Assembly: GCA_016808115.1 (NCBI GenBank)
Contig: JAEQBH010000287.1
Span: 4,464,001-4,528,000, forward strand
DNA: 64,000 nucleotides
DNA from: Tetrastigma voinierianum
Lineage: Eukaryota > Streptophyta > Magnoliopsida > Vitales > Vitaceae
Direction: 5' to 3'
Positions 10,801 to 22,768 of the stretch are shown here, piece by piece. The translations under genes and the position numbers were made by a program. Each line of letters starts with the position of its first letter. The first letter of the stretch is position 1. The notes below the pieces were generated by a model. That model saw only the letters and a list, made by a program, of their open reading frames with translations, made no database searches and was not told the DNA's origin.

Positions 10801-11840
10801 AATGCATAGGAGGAAGATGCGACTACGTGCGAGAGAGGTGCACGAGGCATGCGTGGAGCCATGCTCGGGCTCGGGCCTTGGGGAGGGAAAAGCCCATCGC
10901 GAAGTGTCGCGCCTGATGCTCAAGACGGAGACCCTAGTCGAGAGAGGTGCGGGGAACACGCTAGAGCATGCGAGATCTCTCATCTCTCCCAATAGGCCAT
11001 TGACCTCGATTATAAGCCCCTAGCCTTTTCAGTAGTGGGGTTTGGATGACATGCCAGGCCCTACCATTGGAAGAGATTCGGTTCAAGTTAGCTATTGTAG
11101 GGTGGACTGCTTCACTAAATGGGATTTGTGCAGCCATTAGCGAAATCGAGCAAAAGTCTTAACCGTTTGGTGGTCCTGTCTGTGGGTTTGAAATCCTAAA
11201 AGCAACGATATCAAATAATGGAAGCAGTTCGATAACTAGAGATTCAAAAGCTTTTACGCCGAGCTCGGGATCGAAAATTACTGTCGTCCCCCGACTCATC
11301 GAAGTCGAGATGACGAAGTGACTATAAGGACTCTCGGCGACGTGAGGCTAGTTGGAAGACCATAAGGGAAAATGGGTGGAATACCTCCCAAAGGTACTAT
11401 GGGCAAGTCTGCAACTCGAGAAACTTCGTTTTCCTTGGCATTTGGCAGGGCGGTAGCCCGTTTGAGGTTGGGCTAGGTCACTAAATTCGAGTTCCACGAG
11501 TGTAGAGCGCGACAAAGGAAACTCTCTGCCTGAACCTCGATCTCTTAGAAAGAAGCGAGAGCAAGCTCTGAAACGCGTCGAGGACTACCAACGAAAAACA
11601 ACAAGATACTATGATCGGAAGCTCAGGCCTAACAACTTGAGCTTGAAGCTGACCTAGTACTCGAAACTCCTGCTTGAGTGAGGACCTACTCCACGGGAAG
11701 TTGGGACGATTGGGAAGGACCTGTCATATCACGAAGTGTCCAGGTCCCTATGGCTGTGAGCTCGAAACGGAGGAGGGAAAAGACCCTACAACACTCCTCG
11801 AATGTCGAGCAACTCAAGCGTTTTAACCCATAAACCTGAA
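10801..11840 (+). pseudogene. Element A integrase, heavily broken
   Basis: Readable pieces are LTSIISP near 11003, VDCFTKWD near 11104, QFDN near 11229, FYAELGIENYC near 11251, ETSFSLAFGRA near 11425, and the C-terminal ALKRVEDYQRKTTRYYDRKL near 11567. These correspond in order to the catalytic core and C-terminal part of the integrase that is much better kept in element B (24258-25413). The zinc finger and the active-site residues cannot be followed. The intervening sequence 10820-10990 is frameshifted. Confidence 0.7.
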
Positions 11841-11984
11841 GTGTACTTATTAGCCAAAACCTGTGATTCTACTTAAGCTCAATATGATTTTGTATTTTCG
11901 GTCCACCAACTTTCGTAAATCGTAAAGAAAGAGCAAGGAGGCTTGGTTAGTCAGAAACCTACGGGACTCAAAGGGGCCCGGGGA

Positions 11985-11987
<3 letters not shown>

Positions 11988-12079
<92 letters not shown>
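11988..12079. repeat. (TA)n microsatellite, 92 bp
   Basis: Forty-six uninterrupted TA units just after the integrase of element A. The length suggests slippage and likely polymorphism. It creates a spurious tyrosine-isoleucine reading frame. Confidence 0.95.
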
Positions 12080-12080
<1 letters not shown>

Positions 12081-12740
12081 TCATCAGAACAAGTACATAC
12101 ACTTCAAAAAGCTGTACTTTTAATGCGGTTATCTCATAAAATTACAATTAGCAAAGCCGCTCTGTACATCTCAGAAAATTATAATCGACAAAGTGATTCC
12201 TCATCTCGAGAGAAAATTCTGATAGGCGAAACACCAGTCCAGGCGAAACCCATGAAAGAAAAGAAAGAAGGAGATGGAGAAAAGAGGGGAGGAGAGGTAT
12301 AGTTAAAGGAATGGGCCTTGAAGCATTCAAAGCATGCCGCCCTTCCAAGCGTGACCCCTGACCCAAATTCATCGAATGGAAGGGCTAGAGACAACGCTGA
12401 CTCCTGACTAAGCGGGGTAGAGGCAGCGCAGCCTACAAATAGAACCATGAAACCAAGCACATTGACCTACAACAACCAAGCGGACTACATGCGGCGATCA
12501 AATCTGAAGCTTCATCGTATGCGAACTCCATCATTGTGGAGAAAAGAGATTTGAGGCAGAGTATAACCTGAGAAACCATGTCGAATGGGCGGTTATTTAT
12601 AAAGAGCAGGTGCTTGGGAAGTCGCGCGATGTCACGATTCTCCATAGACTTGCATTAAAATTGTGTGTGCTTTCCTAAGGGAAGGAAGACGAAAGAGCCA
12701 CATAGCTTTCGATTCAGGGCCAGTGGCTTAGACCTTGAAG
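12080..12740. other. Element A non-coding 3' region, first part
   Basis: No protein similarity is recognised on either strand. Tat elements carry long non-coding sequence between integrase and the 3' LTR; this fits that position. Confidence 0.5.
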
Positions 12741-12769
12741 ATGGCCGGCAGTCAGGAGACATGAAGCTC

Positions 12770-13440
12770 AAACCCGGAGATCCCTGTAGCTGATCCAAGG
12801 AGACACATAGATCAGACTTTGAAGGAATCCTGCAGCTCAGTCCAAAGGAGACACGGAGCTCAGACTTCGAAGGAATCTGGCTTGTCCAAGGAGACAAGAA
12901 CTTAGGCTTGAAGGAATCTTGCGGCTCGAAATTTAAAGGAGACACGGAGCTCGGTTTTTGGAAGAGATCTTGGCTTAGTCTAAAGGAGACATGAAGCTCA
13001 AACTTCGAAGGAATCTTGTAGCTTAGGCCAAAGGAGACACAGAGCTCAGACTTCGAAGGAATCCTGCAGCTTAGTCCAAAGGAGACACAGAGCGCAGACT
13101 TTGAAGGAATCATGTAGCTCAGTCCCACGGGGGAACCTGAGCTCGGACTTGAAGAACCCGCATGCTTCAGTCCTAAGGCAGGCTCGAGATATTGAAGAGC
13201 CACGAAGCTCAGCAAAAGAGCCCACGTAACTTCGGTCGGGAGCCACAGGCTCCGGATCTCGAAGAGCCATAGCTCAGCAAAAGAGCCATGCTTTCGATCC
13301 ATAAGGAGACCTGGCTTCAGACCACAAAGACAGCGTGATCCGAAGAGAACGGAGCTCGGACCCGAAGAACCAAAGCGGCCGATTCCGAAGACAGGCTGAG
13401 ACTTTGAAGGAACCATGTAGCTCGGTCCACGGGGAACCGC
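12770..13440. repeat. Degenerate ~48 bp tandem repeat in element A
   Basis: Units contain GGAGACACGGAGCTCAGACT followed by TCGAAGGAATC and a GCAGCTCAGTCCAAA-like stretch. The clearest copies start near 12801, 12847, 12889, 12939, 12988, 13036 and 13083, and weaker ones continue to 13440. The period is about 46-50 bp with point changes and small indels. The repeat gives an apparent 289-codon minus-strand frame with reiterated IPSKSELCVSFGLS, which I regard as a by-product. Its place, between integrase and 3' LTR, is the same as that of the repeat at 26199-27400 in element B. Confidence 0.85.
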
Positions 13441-15162
13441 AGGCTTAGACTTTAAGAACGGCAACTTGGCCGCCGAGGCTGCGTGGCCCCACTGCGGCGA
13501 AATCATAGAGTTCAGTCCATTCAAAAGCTATATAAAAAAAAAAGCAAAAAACTCAGAGAGTACGAATATGCGAATCAATGTTTTAATAAAGGTCAAAATC
13601 GTCATTACAAGGGCCAAAGGCTACCAAAATGAAGAAGAATGATAGGAAAAAGCCTAAGTATCGGAAGGCGGAGGCCGAGTAGCCTCGACCTCCGGATCGC
13701 CAGGAAGAAAAGTGGAGCTAGGGGCAGCTGAGGACACCTCAAGGTCATCTTCCTCGTCAGATTCAGATTCCCCTATCTAGTCCTTAGCAGGAACGGGAAA
13801 ATCAAAGCGCAAACCTGAGAAGACCGGCACTTGGGTCGAAAGAGAGCCAATGAGAGGCAATGGAGTCTGCTTCATCCCTTAACTCGGTGATGCTACTTTC
13901 TTTCTAAGCTACAAAGTCTTCTTCTTTGCCTCACGGAAATTAAATCACGGAGCCCGCGACATTTGTCGTTCGGGCCTTCCCACCGTGCTCTGTTTCGAGA
14001 CCTCTTGAAGACCAGGTTGAGGCGTGGTCTTAACATCCCCAACCGCCCAAGTTCTTCCTTGTCTCGCCCATTCGTCCATCTGACAACCCATACCTCCCTA
14101 CGACCTTCGCCTCCCTCCTCGGGCGATCCGCACTCATCCCCGACCATCCAGAACAGAAGAAGTGAAATTTCTTCACTTCATCCCGAGCCTCTTCTCATGT
14201 TCCTCACCTTGCGTCACGCTGTATGCTTCAAGTCGATCTATGATCATACATCCCGTCGGGAGGTGTTACACTCCGAGCCTACAGCTACCTTCTAAGGTCA
14301 AGGAGGCGACCTCAACTTTATACGCTTCTACCGCCCTGATAGACCCCTAAAAAAGACAAGCCCTCTTCGCCATGCTCTTCACATAGGTAGCCACCTGACG
14401 GAACAAGACAAAGGTAAGAGCAGATCGAAATCAAAGATAAGACAAGCAAATAAAGGCGTCCGAATGTACGGTGGCTGCTCCCTAAAATGACAAGGCAAGA
14501 ACATCCCACGTACATGCATCCGCCTCCGATATCGAATCCCAAGATAATGGACGACACACCAAGCAAGAAGCCGAACTGGTAAGCACAAGTCCTCTTCCCT
14601 TTCGGGCCCAGCAACCTTTCCCCGTCCTCCAAATAGCCAGAGGACACTCAAGTCCTCGCCTCAAGGGGACTCCAGAATTTAAATAGTAACAACAAGAGGA
14701 GGCTCCTGCTCCTCCTCCCCGAGGAGATTCCTGCACCGCACTCGACACCTCGCCACCTGATGGAGACGCCTGAACCTCTCATGGGAACTGGTCGCACGAT
14801 CCATTCTTAGCGCGCTTTGATGGCGGGAGAGGCGTCCCAACCTCGAGGCCCACCCGAACAAACCATGTCGCTTCCTCGAGGAGTCAGCCTCTACGCTAAC
14901 ACTCATCTTCTTCTTTACTAACGACTGACTCGAGCCTCGAGCTCTTTCCCGAGTGGTCCCCATGACCCAGTAGCCCTACGAGAAGTCTTCTATGACAAGG
15001 GCGAGAGGCTCGGGGTTTGTGTCTGAGAAGGAGACACAAAGTGAAGTGGCCCCCAATGTCCAACCTGGTTAGCTAAGAGTACACCTGCAGGTGGCACTTG
15101 GCCAACTTTCGCTTCACCTCCTCATCCTCGGGGCTGAGGCCGGGGTGAATACCTGAAGACAA
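13441..15162 (-). pseudogene. Element A antisense region, left part
   Basis: Several short minus-strand frames (13893-14147, 14318-14748, 14679-14963) follow each other with no conserved block I can name, apart from Ser/Arg-rich stretches. In element B the equivalent position holds a clearer antisense ORF (32340-33670), and Tat elements are known to carry an antisense ORF before the 3' LTR, so I infer that this is its decayed counterpart. It is interrupted at 15162 by element N and resumes at 20800. Confidence 0.35.
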
Positions 15163-15167
15163 CACAA

Positions 15168-16459
15168 TGATTCGTTTATGCCAAGTAGGTGTTCAGAATC
15201 AACAAAATTTATAACCTAGATTCCTATCATCGAATGAGCAAAGCTACTACAGATAAATCTGCCTAGTGGTCAGAACACATGGATGGGTTTTCTGCATAAA
15301 TGACTTACAATGATATTAAAACTAGTGAATTAAATTTGATTTTCGTGTTTTGGTAAAACAAGGGAGTTGGATTGTTCACAGTCGAACCAAAATAAGAAAA
15401 ATGTAAAATAGAACCCCTTGGCGCCCGCCACCGGTTTAGGGTTTAAGTAAACTAACATGTCTCTGGGTCTTTTCCTCATTGGGAGGACATATATAGTCAT
15501 TTCCCGAATCGGATCTTCATTTAGCTTTAAAAACTAAACCCTATGATTTTCCCTTTTGAAAAACAGAATTTATTGAATATTAATGCTCCCAGACAGTGAA
15601 AACGTGCCTCCATGATCTACCTTACAGTGATAAATAGAAAGCAACTAATGAATCTCAATGGATCTAGCAATAAGCATCCACTGAACCCTAAAAGATTGCT
15701 AAATACTGATCAAAGAAGGCACATCAAAGGAGTTCTAACCTAGAGTGGGAAATAGGAACATAAATGAAAATAAATGCCTACGTTAAAAATAGAGGACCGT
15801 CAGTTTACCTCAAATCCTAGCCAGCAGCCCTTCTCTTCAAGGAGAAAGAGGTCTAGCCAAGCATCCTCTGAGTTGTCATCCTCAGAGGAGTGTTTAGTAG
15901 CCGAGAAAGGGAGAGAAAATGAAAGAAAATGGAGAAAGGAGGAAGCAGCGGCGAAACTGCCACCCACCGTCTATTGCCAACGTGAAGTGATTGATCGTTT
16001 TGTACAAACTGAGGCTTATATATGCTCAGAGGCAAGGGAAATTACAAAAAAAAACTGAACCTAAAAGCTATTACAAGGACAAAATGGGAAGAAACAAAAA
16101 ATTGCAACAAAACAACAAAAGCGTGAAATGCAGAGAACAGGCCGCAGGATGAATAGCGTTTTGAAGCCAGAATGAAGAAGCCGTAGGGATGCAATTTCGC
16201 AATGCTCCATTTTTCACTTCGCTTTCTTTCCTTCGATCCGACCAAGAATGATGAGTTCAATCAGTTCTTCGTAGTTTGAATTGACTCGATAATTTTGGGC
16301 CTTTTTATCTTGCAAAACTACAAAATTAGCCACAAAATGCGATCAAGAGGAATAGTAAAGACCTTAATGTGCAAATCTGTTAATTAGAATGATTAGTATA
16401 CAAAATAACTCAAACCTATAATAAATGTGGTCTGTAACAAGACTTCGGGGCACTAATCA
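15168..16459 (-). repeat. 3' LTR of element N
   Basis: On the minus strand it runs from TGATTAGTGCC to CATAAACGAATCA. It matches 19519-20794, 3154-4517 and 39261-40665. A TATA box (minus strand CATATATAAGCCTCAG) lies near 16010-16025. The place of the palindrome cluster found in the other copies (near 16190) holds only a remnant, GCGAAATTGC. Confidence 0.9.
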
Positions 16460-16547
16460 AGCCCCTCAACCTACATATCAAGAACCCTTTAGCAATGAAA
16501 GAAAGAAAGAAAGAGAGAGCATACTAAACAAAATCAAAAGTATGTTA

Positions 16548-16588
<41 letters not shown>

Positions 16589-17450
16589 CAAAAGGTTTCG
16601 TGGAATGAGTAACGCCTAACCTGAAGTAAGAATCATCAAAACCTAGCCCAATAACCATCTTGCGAGAATGAATGCCATACAAAATTGAGTATCAAAAGAG
16701 CTTCCTTCTTGCTGAATCAACCAGAGACTTCCACCAAAATCTAAGTGTTTGTTTGATCAGTTCTCAACAACAAACAACCAAACTGCATTCTCCCCCCAAC
16801 CTAGCTACTGCCACATCCTAACATGCTAACCAACCTAAATAGATCAGGACCCATTCTTATTCCACGACTCTTTTTGTGTTATAGGGGTGCAATGCTGAGG
16901 AATCGACCTCACCAAAGTCCATGTAACAGGGATCTACCGATGACTCCCAACCAAGGATTAGGGCATCAAGTCAAAAGGATCTTTCGACCACAACTCTAAG
17001 GTGTTTCACCCCGACTCGAATGATTTCGAATCCATTTCTCCTACAACCTCGCAAACTCCACCCATCTACCCATGTAGCGAGCACTAAGCTCTATGACTCC
17101 CAACCGCTGGCTTAGGCACTGTGCTTTAAAGGCTTTCGCCAGACCCTTGATCAGGTTTCGAGTTTAAAGGCAAAGCGTTTGCAATTTTCTTTCTTTTTCT
17201 TTTCTTTTCTTTTTCTTTTCTTTTTCTTTTTCTTTCTTTTATTTTTGGGAGACACATTTAATCTTCTTTCTATGGGGGTCCTTAACCTATTAAAGGTAGT
17301 CAACTAAACTAGGGTAGTTTTGCAAAGCTAGAGGAAAAAGGAATTTTTCACCCTACGTTGAAACCTAATGTGCATAAGTAGGGTTAGCTAAAGGTGGAAG
17401 AAATGGTCGAAAGCAACAAGAGTTCAACTATCCACTGCCCGTGCATGGAA
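16460..17450 (-). repeat. Conserved 3' module of element N
   Basis: This is the reverse complement of the module at 2200-3153: CTTAGATTTTGGTGGAAGT (rc, near 16730), GGTTGGGAGTCATCGG (rc, near 16938) and CATGGGTAGATGGGTGGAG (rc, near 17062). It also contains a (TA)n tract at 16550-16587 and a 70 bp pyrimidine tract of CTTTT/CTTTC units at 17186-17250. No coding capacity is seen. Confidence 0.75.
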
Positions 17451-18097
17451 CCAATCTAACATCAATAGAATTGGACAAAATTTCAATTTTCCAACTTGCA
17501 GGTTAGGCATAACCACAAAAAAAAATGAAAATGGGTGCTATTTTTGAAAAGTGTCAGATAGTATAACAAATTTTCACAAAAGAACAACCAGCAAGCCACC
17601 GAACATAAAAATGGGCTTGCTCAAAATAAAACAAATAATGCCACTTTCCTTCGCTAACTTTCCCCAACCAAATGTCACATTATCCGCAATGGGTCTTGAT
17701 TGGAAAGTTAGAGAAGGAAGTACTGATGAGATATGTGCTCGTTGTTGGATAGAGACTTCGCAGTTTTCCATCGACACCTTATTCACTGTCAGCTTCAAAT
17801 AAACAAGTTAGGAGAAGAAAAGAGAGGAAAAAAGTGACCAATTGGAGCATTTTGAAAATTACTTCTTCATAATAATTTCAAAAGTGTTCTTTCTGGCTAT
17901 ATTGGGATTCTACACTCTCTAAGATTTCTAATGGTACCAAAAACACCAAAAACAGAGTTCGGATGAGAAAGTTATGAGCAAACAAAATCAATGCTGAATC
18001 GTGTATGTGCTGCGTAATCTCAATCGCGAAATTTTTTTATTTTTTTTGAAAATAAATAAAAATAAAAACATTTTTTTAATATATATATTTGAGAGAC

Positions 18098-18139
<42 letters not shown>

Positions 18140-18497
18140 TAATAATAATAATAATAGTAATAATAATAATAAAATATATAATATCATAAAAAAAACAAAA
18201 AGATGAACAAGGCACTGAATAGTGCGGTGTTAAATTTTGCAACTGTATGAATTCTTGTACTTGCCTTATGTTTCAAAATTTAATTAAAAAACCTACAAAA
18301 TAAACACAAAAAGTTAAGAAAATTCGTTAAAATGAAAATTAATCTAAAACAAATTAACTAAACAATTAGAGACAATCTAAGAAGAAAACTTACTGAAATC
18401 TAAATAAAATAAAATAAAACAAGAAAACCGAAAACAAAAAGCCGGGGAGACTGAGCACTCCTCAAAACCTCGTTCCTCAAGCCTCGAGGCTAATGAA
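17451..18497 (-). other. AT-rich interior of element N with microsatellites
   Basis: No gene is recognised. Simple repeats are (TA)n at 18099-18130 and (AAT)n at 18131-18170. The 83-codon plus-strand frame at 17551-17802 and its minus-strand partner show no family motif. Confidence 0.6.
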
Positions 18498-19420
18498 CTA
18501 TTTGAGTTTAGAAATGTGCCGAGGTTCGCAGAACCAACCAAGACCGAACCATCCACTGTGCCATGCGATGTGAGCAGTTGCCATTGTCTTGAATGTAGTG
18601 GTAAAGGCTCTAATAGTGGCCACTACTCTTTCTATCGTCAGGTACACGTAGCGCGTGATGTGGTGGCCTTCCAAAGGTGCCTCTGTGGGTCGGGTCAGGT
18701 CACAGCAAAGATATACACTTGGCTCGGGGTCGAGAGGCACTTCAGCAAGGCCGCTTGTTGCTCAAAGTGGACTCAGTTTTCTATTTCCTTTCACTCTACC
18801 CTCCTCACCATGATTGGGGAGTTCTTTTCCCATGAACGCATTGGGCAAAACCAATATCTCGAGGATTCCATTAATAGCTGCCACGACACTGTCTTCCAAT
18901 TATGGCGCTACTCTGCACTCTTCCTCTCGACTCTCTTCCTCACATGATCATGTCACTGGGCAAGCTTTGAAATTGAATACCGCAGAAGTTGTCAAATTTA
19001 TGCTCCATTTCACTTTGAAGTCCATCACCCTCTTGTTTACATCATTTCCATAGTGTCAATTTTTTCGAAGCACTGAAAGCATTGATTGTCTTCGCCCACA
19101 AAGTTACTAACTAGCTTAGTGGAGGTTCAAGATGGCTTCTTCCATTGAGGTTGACTGAGGAGTGGGGGTATACCTGGAGGCACCATGTAGGGAGGGGTGC
19201 ACTCACCCATGGAGGATTTCTATAGTCCCTCGCCACATGTATGCTATGTGGTTTCTTCCATCGAATACTCACTACATTGTTCTCCCTCTTCCATTTGGTC
19301 ACAATTCAAACCCACTGGATATGCAATCCTGCAGTAGAAATAGGGCAACACAAGACAACACCAAAAACAAGCCTCAGAATGTTTCAAAACATAAAGTGAA
19401 ATGAAAAAAAAACCCACAAA
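18498..19420. other. GC-richer segment with unrecognised ORFs inside element N
   Basis: This part has a more balanced base composition than its surroundings and stays open on both strands for some distance: 143 codons on the plus strand at 18516-18947, with a Cys-rich start, and 80 codons on the minus strand at 18498-18740. I do not recognise either. It occupies the place where gag-pol would lie in a full element, right after the 5' LTR (19519-20794, minus sense). It may be a captured host fragment or remains of an unfamiliar coding region. A coding status is not demonstrated. Confidence 0.3.
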
Positions 19421-19518
19421 GAATATAAAAGAAATTCACCAACACGTGATGAGGATCACAGTGTTCTACATGCCTTGTCAAATGTACTTGTGTTCATCCT
19501 AAGAATCCACAATTCATT

Positions 19519-20794
19519 TGATCTCGTTTATGCCAAGTAGGTGTTCGAATCAACAAAATTTATAACCTAGATTCCTACTACCTGACGTAGCAAAGCTATC
19601 AAGAAGATAAAGGCTCTAGTAATCGAACACATGGATGGGTTTTCTTTCAGACAAATGACTTACAATGATATTAAAACCGTGAATTAAATTTGATTTTCGT
19701 GGTTTTTGGTAAAAACAGGAGTCGGATGGCTGTTCACAAATGAAACTAAAATACGGCAAAAAAAGTAAAATAGAACCCCTTGAAGTGCTCGCCACCGGGT
19801 TTAGGTTTTAAGGCAACCAACATGTCCTCTGTCTTTTCTCGCATTGGGAGGATGACATATAGTCATTTCCCGAATCAGATCTTCATTTAGCTTTAAAAAC
19901 TAAACCCTATGATTTTCCCTTTGAAAACAAAGATTTATCGAACATTAATGCTCCTGCATAGTTGAAACGCTCATGATCTACCTCATAGTGATAAATAGAA
20001 AGCAACTAATGAATCTCAGTGGATCTAGCAATAAGCATCCACTGAACCCTAAAAGATTGCCAAATACTGATCAAAGAAGGCACATCAAAGGAGTTCTAAC
20101 CTAGAGTGAGAAATAGGAACATAAATGAAAATAAATGCCTACGTTAAAAAACAGAGGACCGTCGCCACTTCAAACTCTAGCGCAACCCTTTTCAAGGAGA
20201 AAGAGGTTCAATTCAAGCATCCTCTCGAGTTGTCATCCCCGTGAGGAGTGTTTGCAGCCGAGAAAGGAGAGAAAATGAAAGAAAATGGAGAAAGATATGG
20301 GCGGCCAAACTTCCGCCCCACCGTCTACGCTGCCAATGAAGGATTGACACCAAGCTTTGAGGCCAACCGAGGCTTATATATGCTCAGAGCCAAGGGAAAT
20401 TACAAAAAAAACTGAACTAAAAGCTATTACAAGGACAAAATGGGAAGAAACAAAAAATTGCAACAAAAACAACAAAAGCGTGAATGCAGGAGAACAGGGC
20501 CGGAGGATGAACAAAGGTCGGCAGGATAAATTTCGTAATGCTCCATTTTTCTTCACTTTTGCCTTCCGGATCCGATCCGCAATGATGAGTTCAACTCGCT
20601 CTTCGTGTTTGGTCTGACTCAATAATTTTGGCCTTTTTTTTATCTTGCAAAAACTACAAAATTAGCCACAAATGCGATCGTAGAATAGTAATGACCTTAA
20701 TGTGCAATCTAAGTTAATTAGAATGATTAGTATACAAAAACACTCAAACTTATAATAAATAGGGTTCAAAATAGCACTTTTTAGGCACTAATCA
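19519..20794 (-). repeat. 5' LTR of element N
   Basis: Partner of 15168-16459. Long runs, for example 20000-20140 against 15630-15775, are almost identical, while short GC-rich patches between them are scrambled. TATA box on the minus strand near 20370-20385. A primer binding site next to 19518 could not be identified. Confidence 0.9.
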
Positions 20795-20799
20795 CACAA

Positions 20800-22112
20800 C
20801 CAAAGCAAAGTTAGAAAAAACCTCATGACTTTCGTAAGCTAAACTCAATTAAACGCGAAACCAAGCTCACGAGGATCTCTGGGCACCAGCACAATACCAA
20901 GCGTGTCTTCTAAGCAATTTGACAGACCCAATTACAACCAATCTACAAAAATATCTTTTTTCCACAAGAGCCAGGAAGACTGAGATCCAACAATCACTGC
21001 ATCTGAGCTACGAAGATGCAACAGAAGCCCCTTCACACCTCTCACGCCTAAAGAAGTCTAAGGTTAAATGCAATGCTAGGTACCCCGAGACCTCATCCCC
21101 AAGACGACTGGCCATCCGACCGTAACGCCCAGGTTGGGAGAAAGTCATCGACAGACGTTAAAAAATGCTACAAAGATGTTTTGATGTAAAGGGATGAGCA
21201 GCTTTGCGCCATTCCTCGAAGGCCGCCCTCGAAGAAGCAAAACCATCTTCGTCACTTAACGTGTACGGCTTAAGAGTTAGTGGCACTAAATCTCGAACTG
21301 GAGGAGGCCTCTAGCTAGAGGAGAAATTATGTCCAAAAGAGGGCTCCTCGACCCGACAGGCTCACACGCAGACTGCACAAACCGCCTCTCACATGCGTGA
21401 GTCGCCAGATACCCCATCTCACCGACCTTATCTTGCCTCGCCAGAGGAGGGCGGGGACTCGCTAAAGGTACTGACGACGAGACGAGGTGGACGACTGACC
21501 TCCTCCTATCTGCCCTAAGTCTGATCCCTCAGTAGAACTACCCCCTATGCGCAGACCGAAAGGACGACTGGGCCCAGAGGAGGTACGCATGATTGAGCAA
21601 GTGAAAGGGAAAGCGAACGAATGATCAAAAGGCGAAATTCCGGCCTAAAAAGTGGGAAAGAAGGGACAAACAACGACCACTAGGGACCCACGAACTCTAG
21701 AACAAATAAAGGTAAACAGGGGGAGAAGAAGAAAGAAGTACCAAACTAGGGACAAGGACACGAAAAACAACTCCGAGCGAGACAGAACAATAGAAATCAC
21801 TAAGAATGGTCCTACGTGATAATCCAAAAAGTTCGAGAAAGCAAAAAATTCGAGGCCATAGAGAAAGAGGGTTGAAGAACAGAGGACAACTGATAAGAAG
21901 GATTAAAGAACAAGGAGAATAAGATTCGAGTAACTGCGGGACGCTTCAAAAAACACTGGGAATGTCAACCGGAACAGGCAATTAAAGTCGAGAAGCCATT
22001 ATTGTTTGCACATAACGACTTTGCGATGCTTTTAATTAACAAACCTCTTGATCAGCCAATGAACTCGCCGTCAAATTAAGAAACGATTCATCCCTTGCCC
22101 AAGCTTGCTTCA
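20800..22112 (-). pseudogene. Element A antisense region, right part
   Basis: This is the continuation of 13441-15162 after the insertion of element N. Minus-strand frames, for example 21645-21827, carry hydrophobic and Ser-rich stretches without a family motif. It ends at the polypurine tract of element A. The antisense ORF call is by analogy with element B. Confidence 0.3.
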
Positions 22113-22763
22113 GCAAAGGGCTGGGGGGCAACTGATAATGCTTGAAAAGCGCACCACAGCCTGTAACACGTGCCTAGGAATCCGGCCTGATGGCCAGCCG
22201 ACATCCTCCACGGGGACACAGAGAAGCCTCACCGGGAACTGTGCCCATAACGATGTCCTGTTCTGCTGCTCGGGGCCTGTATCGCAACAAACCCAAAGGC
22301 CGAACTCGGTGACGAGGGTAATCCGCTGACCTTCACTTCAGGATGAGTCGATAAAGGAAAGCACTCATATTCGTGGATCCGATATCAATTAAGGAAAGAA
22401 GAACCCCCATGATTACTAGCCTAATTATCCCCAAATAGATTGGTTAGCGATAAGGAAGAAAAGATCCCCCACCCAATGGGGAGGATGCCGTATCATCATC
22501 CAATAAGGAAAGTCATCATGATCATCCACCATAAATATCGAGCAATCCCACCAATAAAAGGTACGAAAACATATCGTCACAAACAGTTGAATTATTTCCT
22601 TTCCGTAAGAAAGAAACTGACTTAGGTATCGAGAGCCTACAAAGCACACCCGCCCATCATCCTTACAAAGGTAGGTTGTAGGTTATACTTCCAAGAACCC
22701 ATCACAAATCGGGTCTAACAACTCCGATAGCTCCAAACTTCAAGATCGATAAAAACACCATCA
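22113..22763 (+). repeat. Polypurine tract and 3' LTR of element A
   Basis: AAAGGGCTGGGGGGCAAC (22115-22132) is the plus-strand primer tract. The LTR itself is 22133-22763, from TGATAATGCTTG to CACCATCA, followed by the target duplication AAGAT (22764-22768). A TATA-like CCATAAATATCGAGC lies near 22530. Confidence 0.85.
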
Positions 22764-22768
22764 AAGAT

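Larger units (their letters stand above)
15168..20794 (-). mobile_element. Element N: non-autonomous-looking LTR retrotransposon
   Basis: Two LTRs in the same orientation (15168-16459 and 19519-20794; 1292 and 1276 bp) flank a 3.06 kb interior. The outer ends read TGATTCG and CTAATCA, and the target duplication CACAA is exact at 15163-15167 and 20795-20799. The minus strand is the sense strand: the TATA box of each LTR and the 3' module order agree. A G-rich stretch (rc of 16460-16472, GGTTGAGGGGCT) lies just before the 3' LTR as a polypurine tract. I see no gag, protease, RT or integrase, so it probably depended on another element. It is nested in element A. Confidence 0.9.
5885..22763 (+). 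mobile_element. Element A: Tat-lineage Ty3/gypsy retrotransposon
   Basis: The element starts TGATAGTGCC and ends CACCATCA, and is flanked by the 5 bp direct repeat AAGAT at 5880-5884 and 22764-22768. Its LTRs (5885-6507 and 22133-22763) are alike in sequence and length. Order inside is gag, protease, RT, RNase H, an extra archaeal-type RNase H, integrase, then a long 3' region. The double RNase H is a known mark of the Tat lineage. Every coding part is broken. The 3' region is enlarged by element N (15168-20794). The insertion target is a Harbinger element. Confidence 0.85.

Noticed and set aside
11943..12302. 119-codon frame with a long Tyr-Ile stretch
   Set aside because: Direct product of the (TA)n microsatellite.
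12655..13524. 289-codon minus-strand frame with repeated IPSKSELCVSFGLS
   Set aside because: It coincides with the 48 bp tandem repeat (12770-13440), whose unit length and lack of stops on one strand explain it. No known domain, and it lies in the 3' region of element A.
13893..14963. Several 80-110 codon frames on both strands as host genes
   Set aside because: They overlap each other, show no motif and lie inside element A between the tandem repeat and element N.
18816..19404. Cys-rich and hydrophobic frames as a captured receptor or enzyme gene
   Set aside because: I could not match any family motif; only an unassigned segment is reported.
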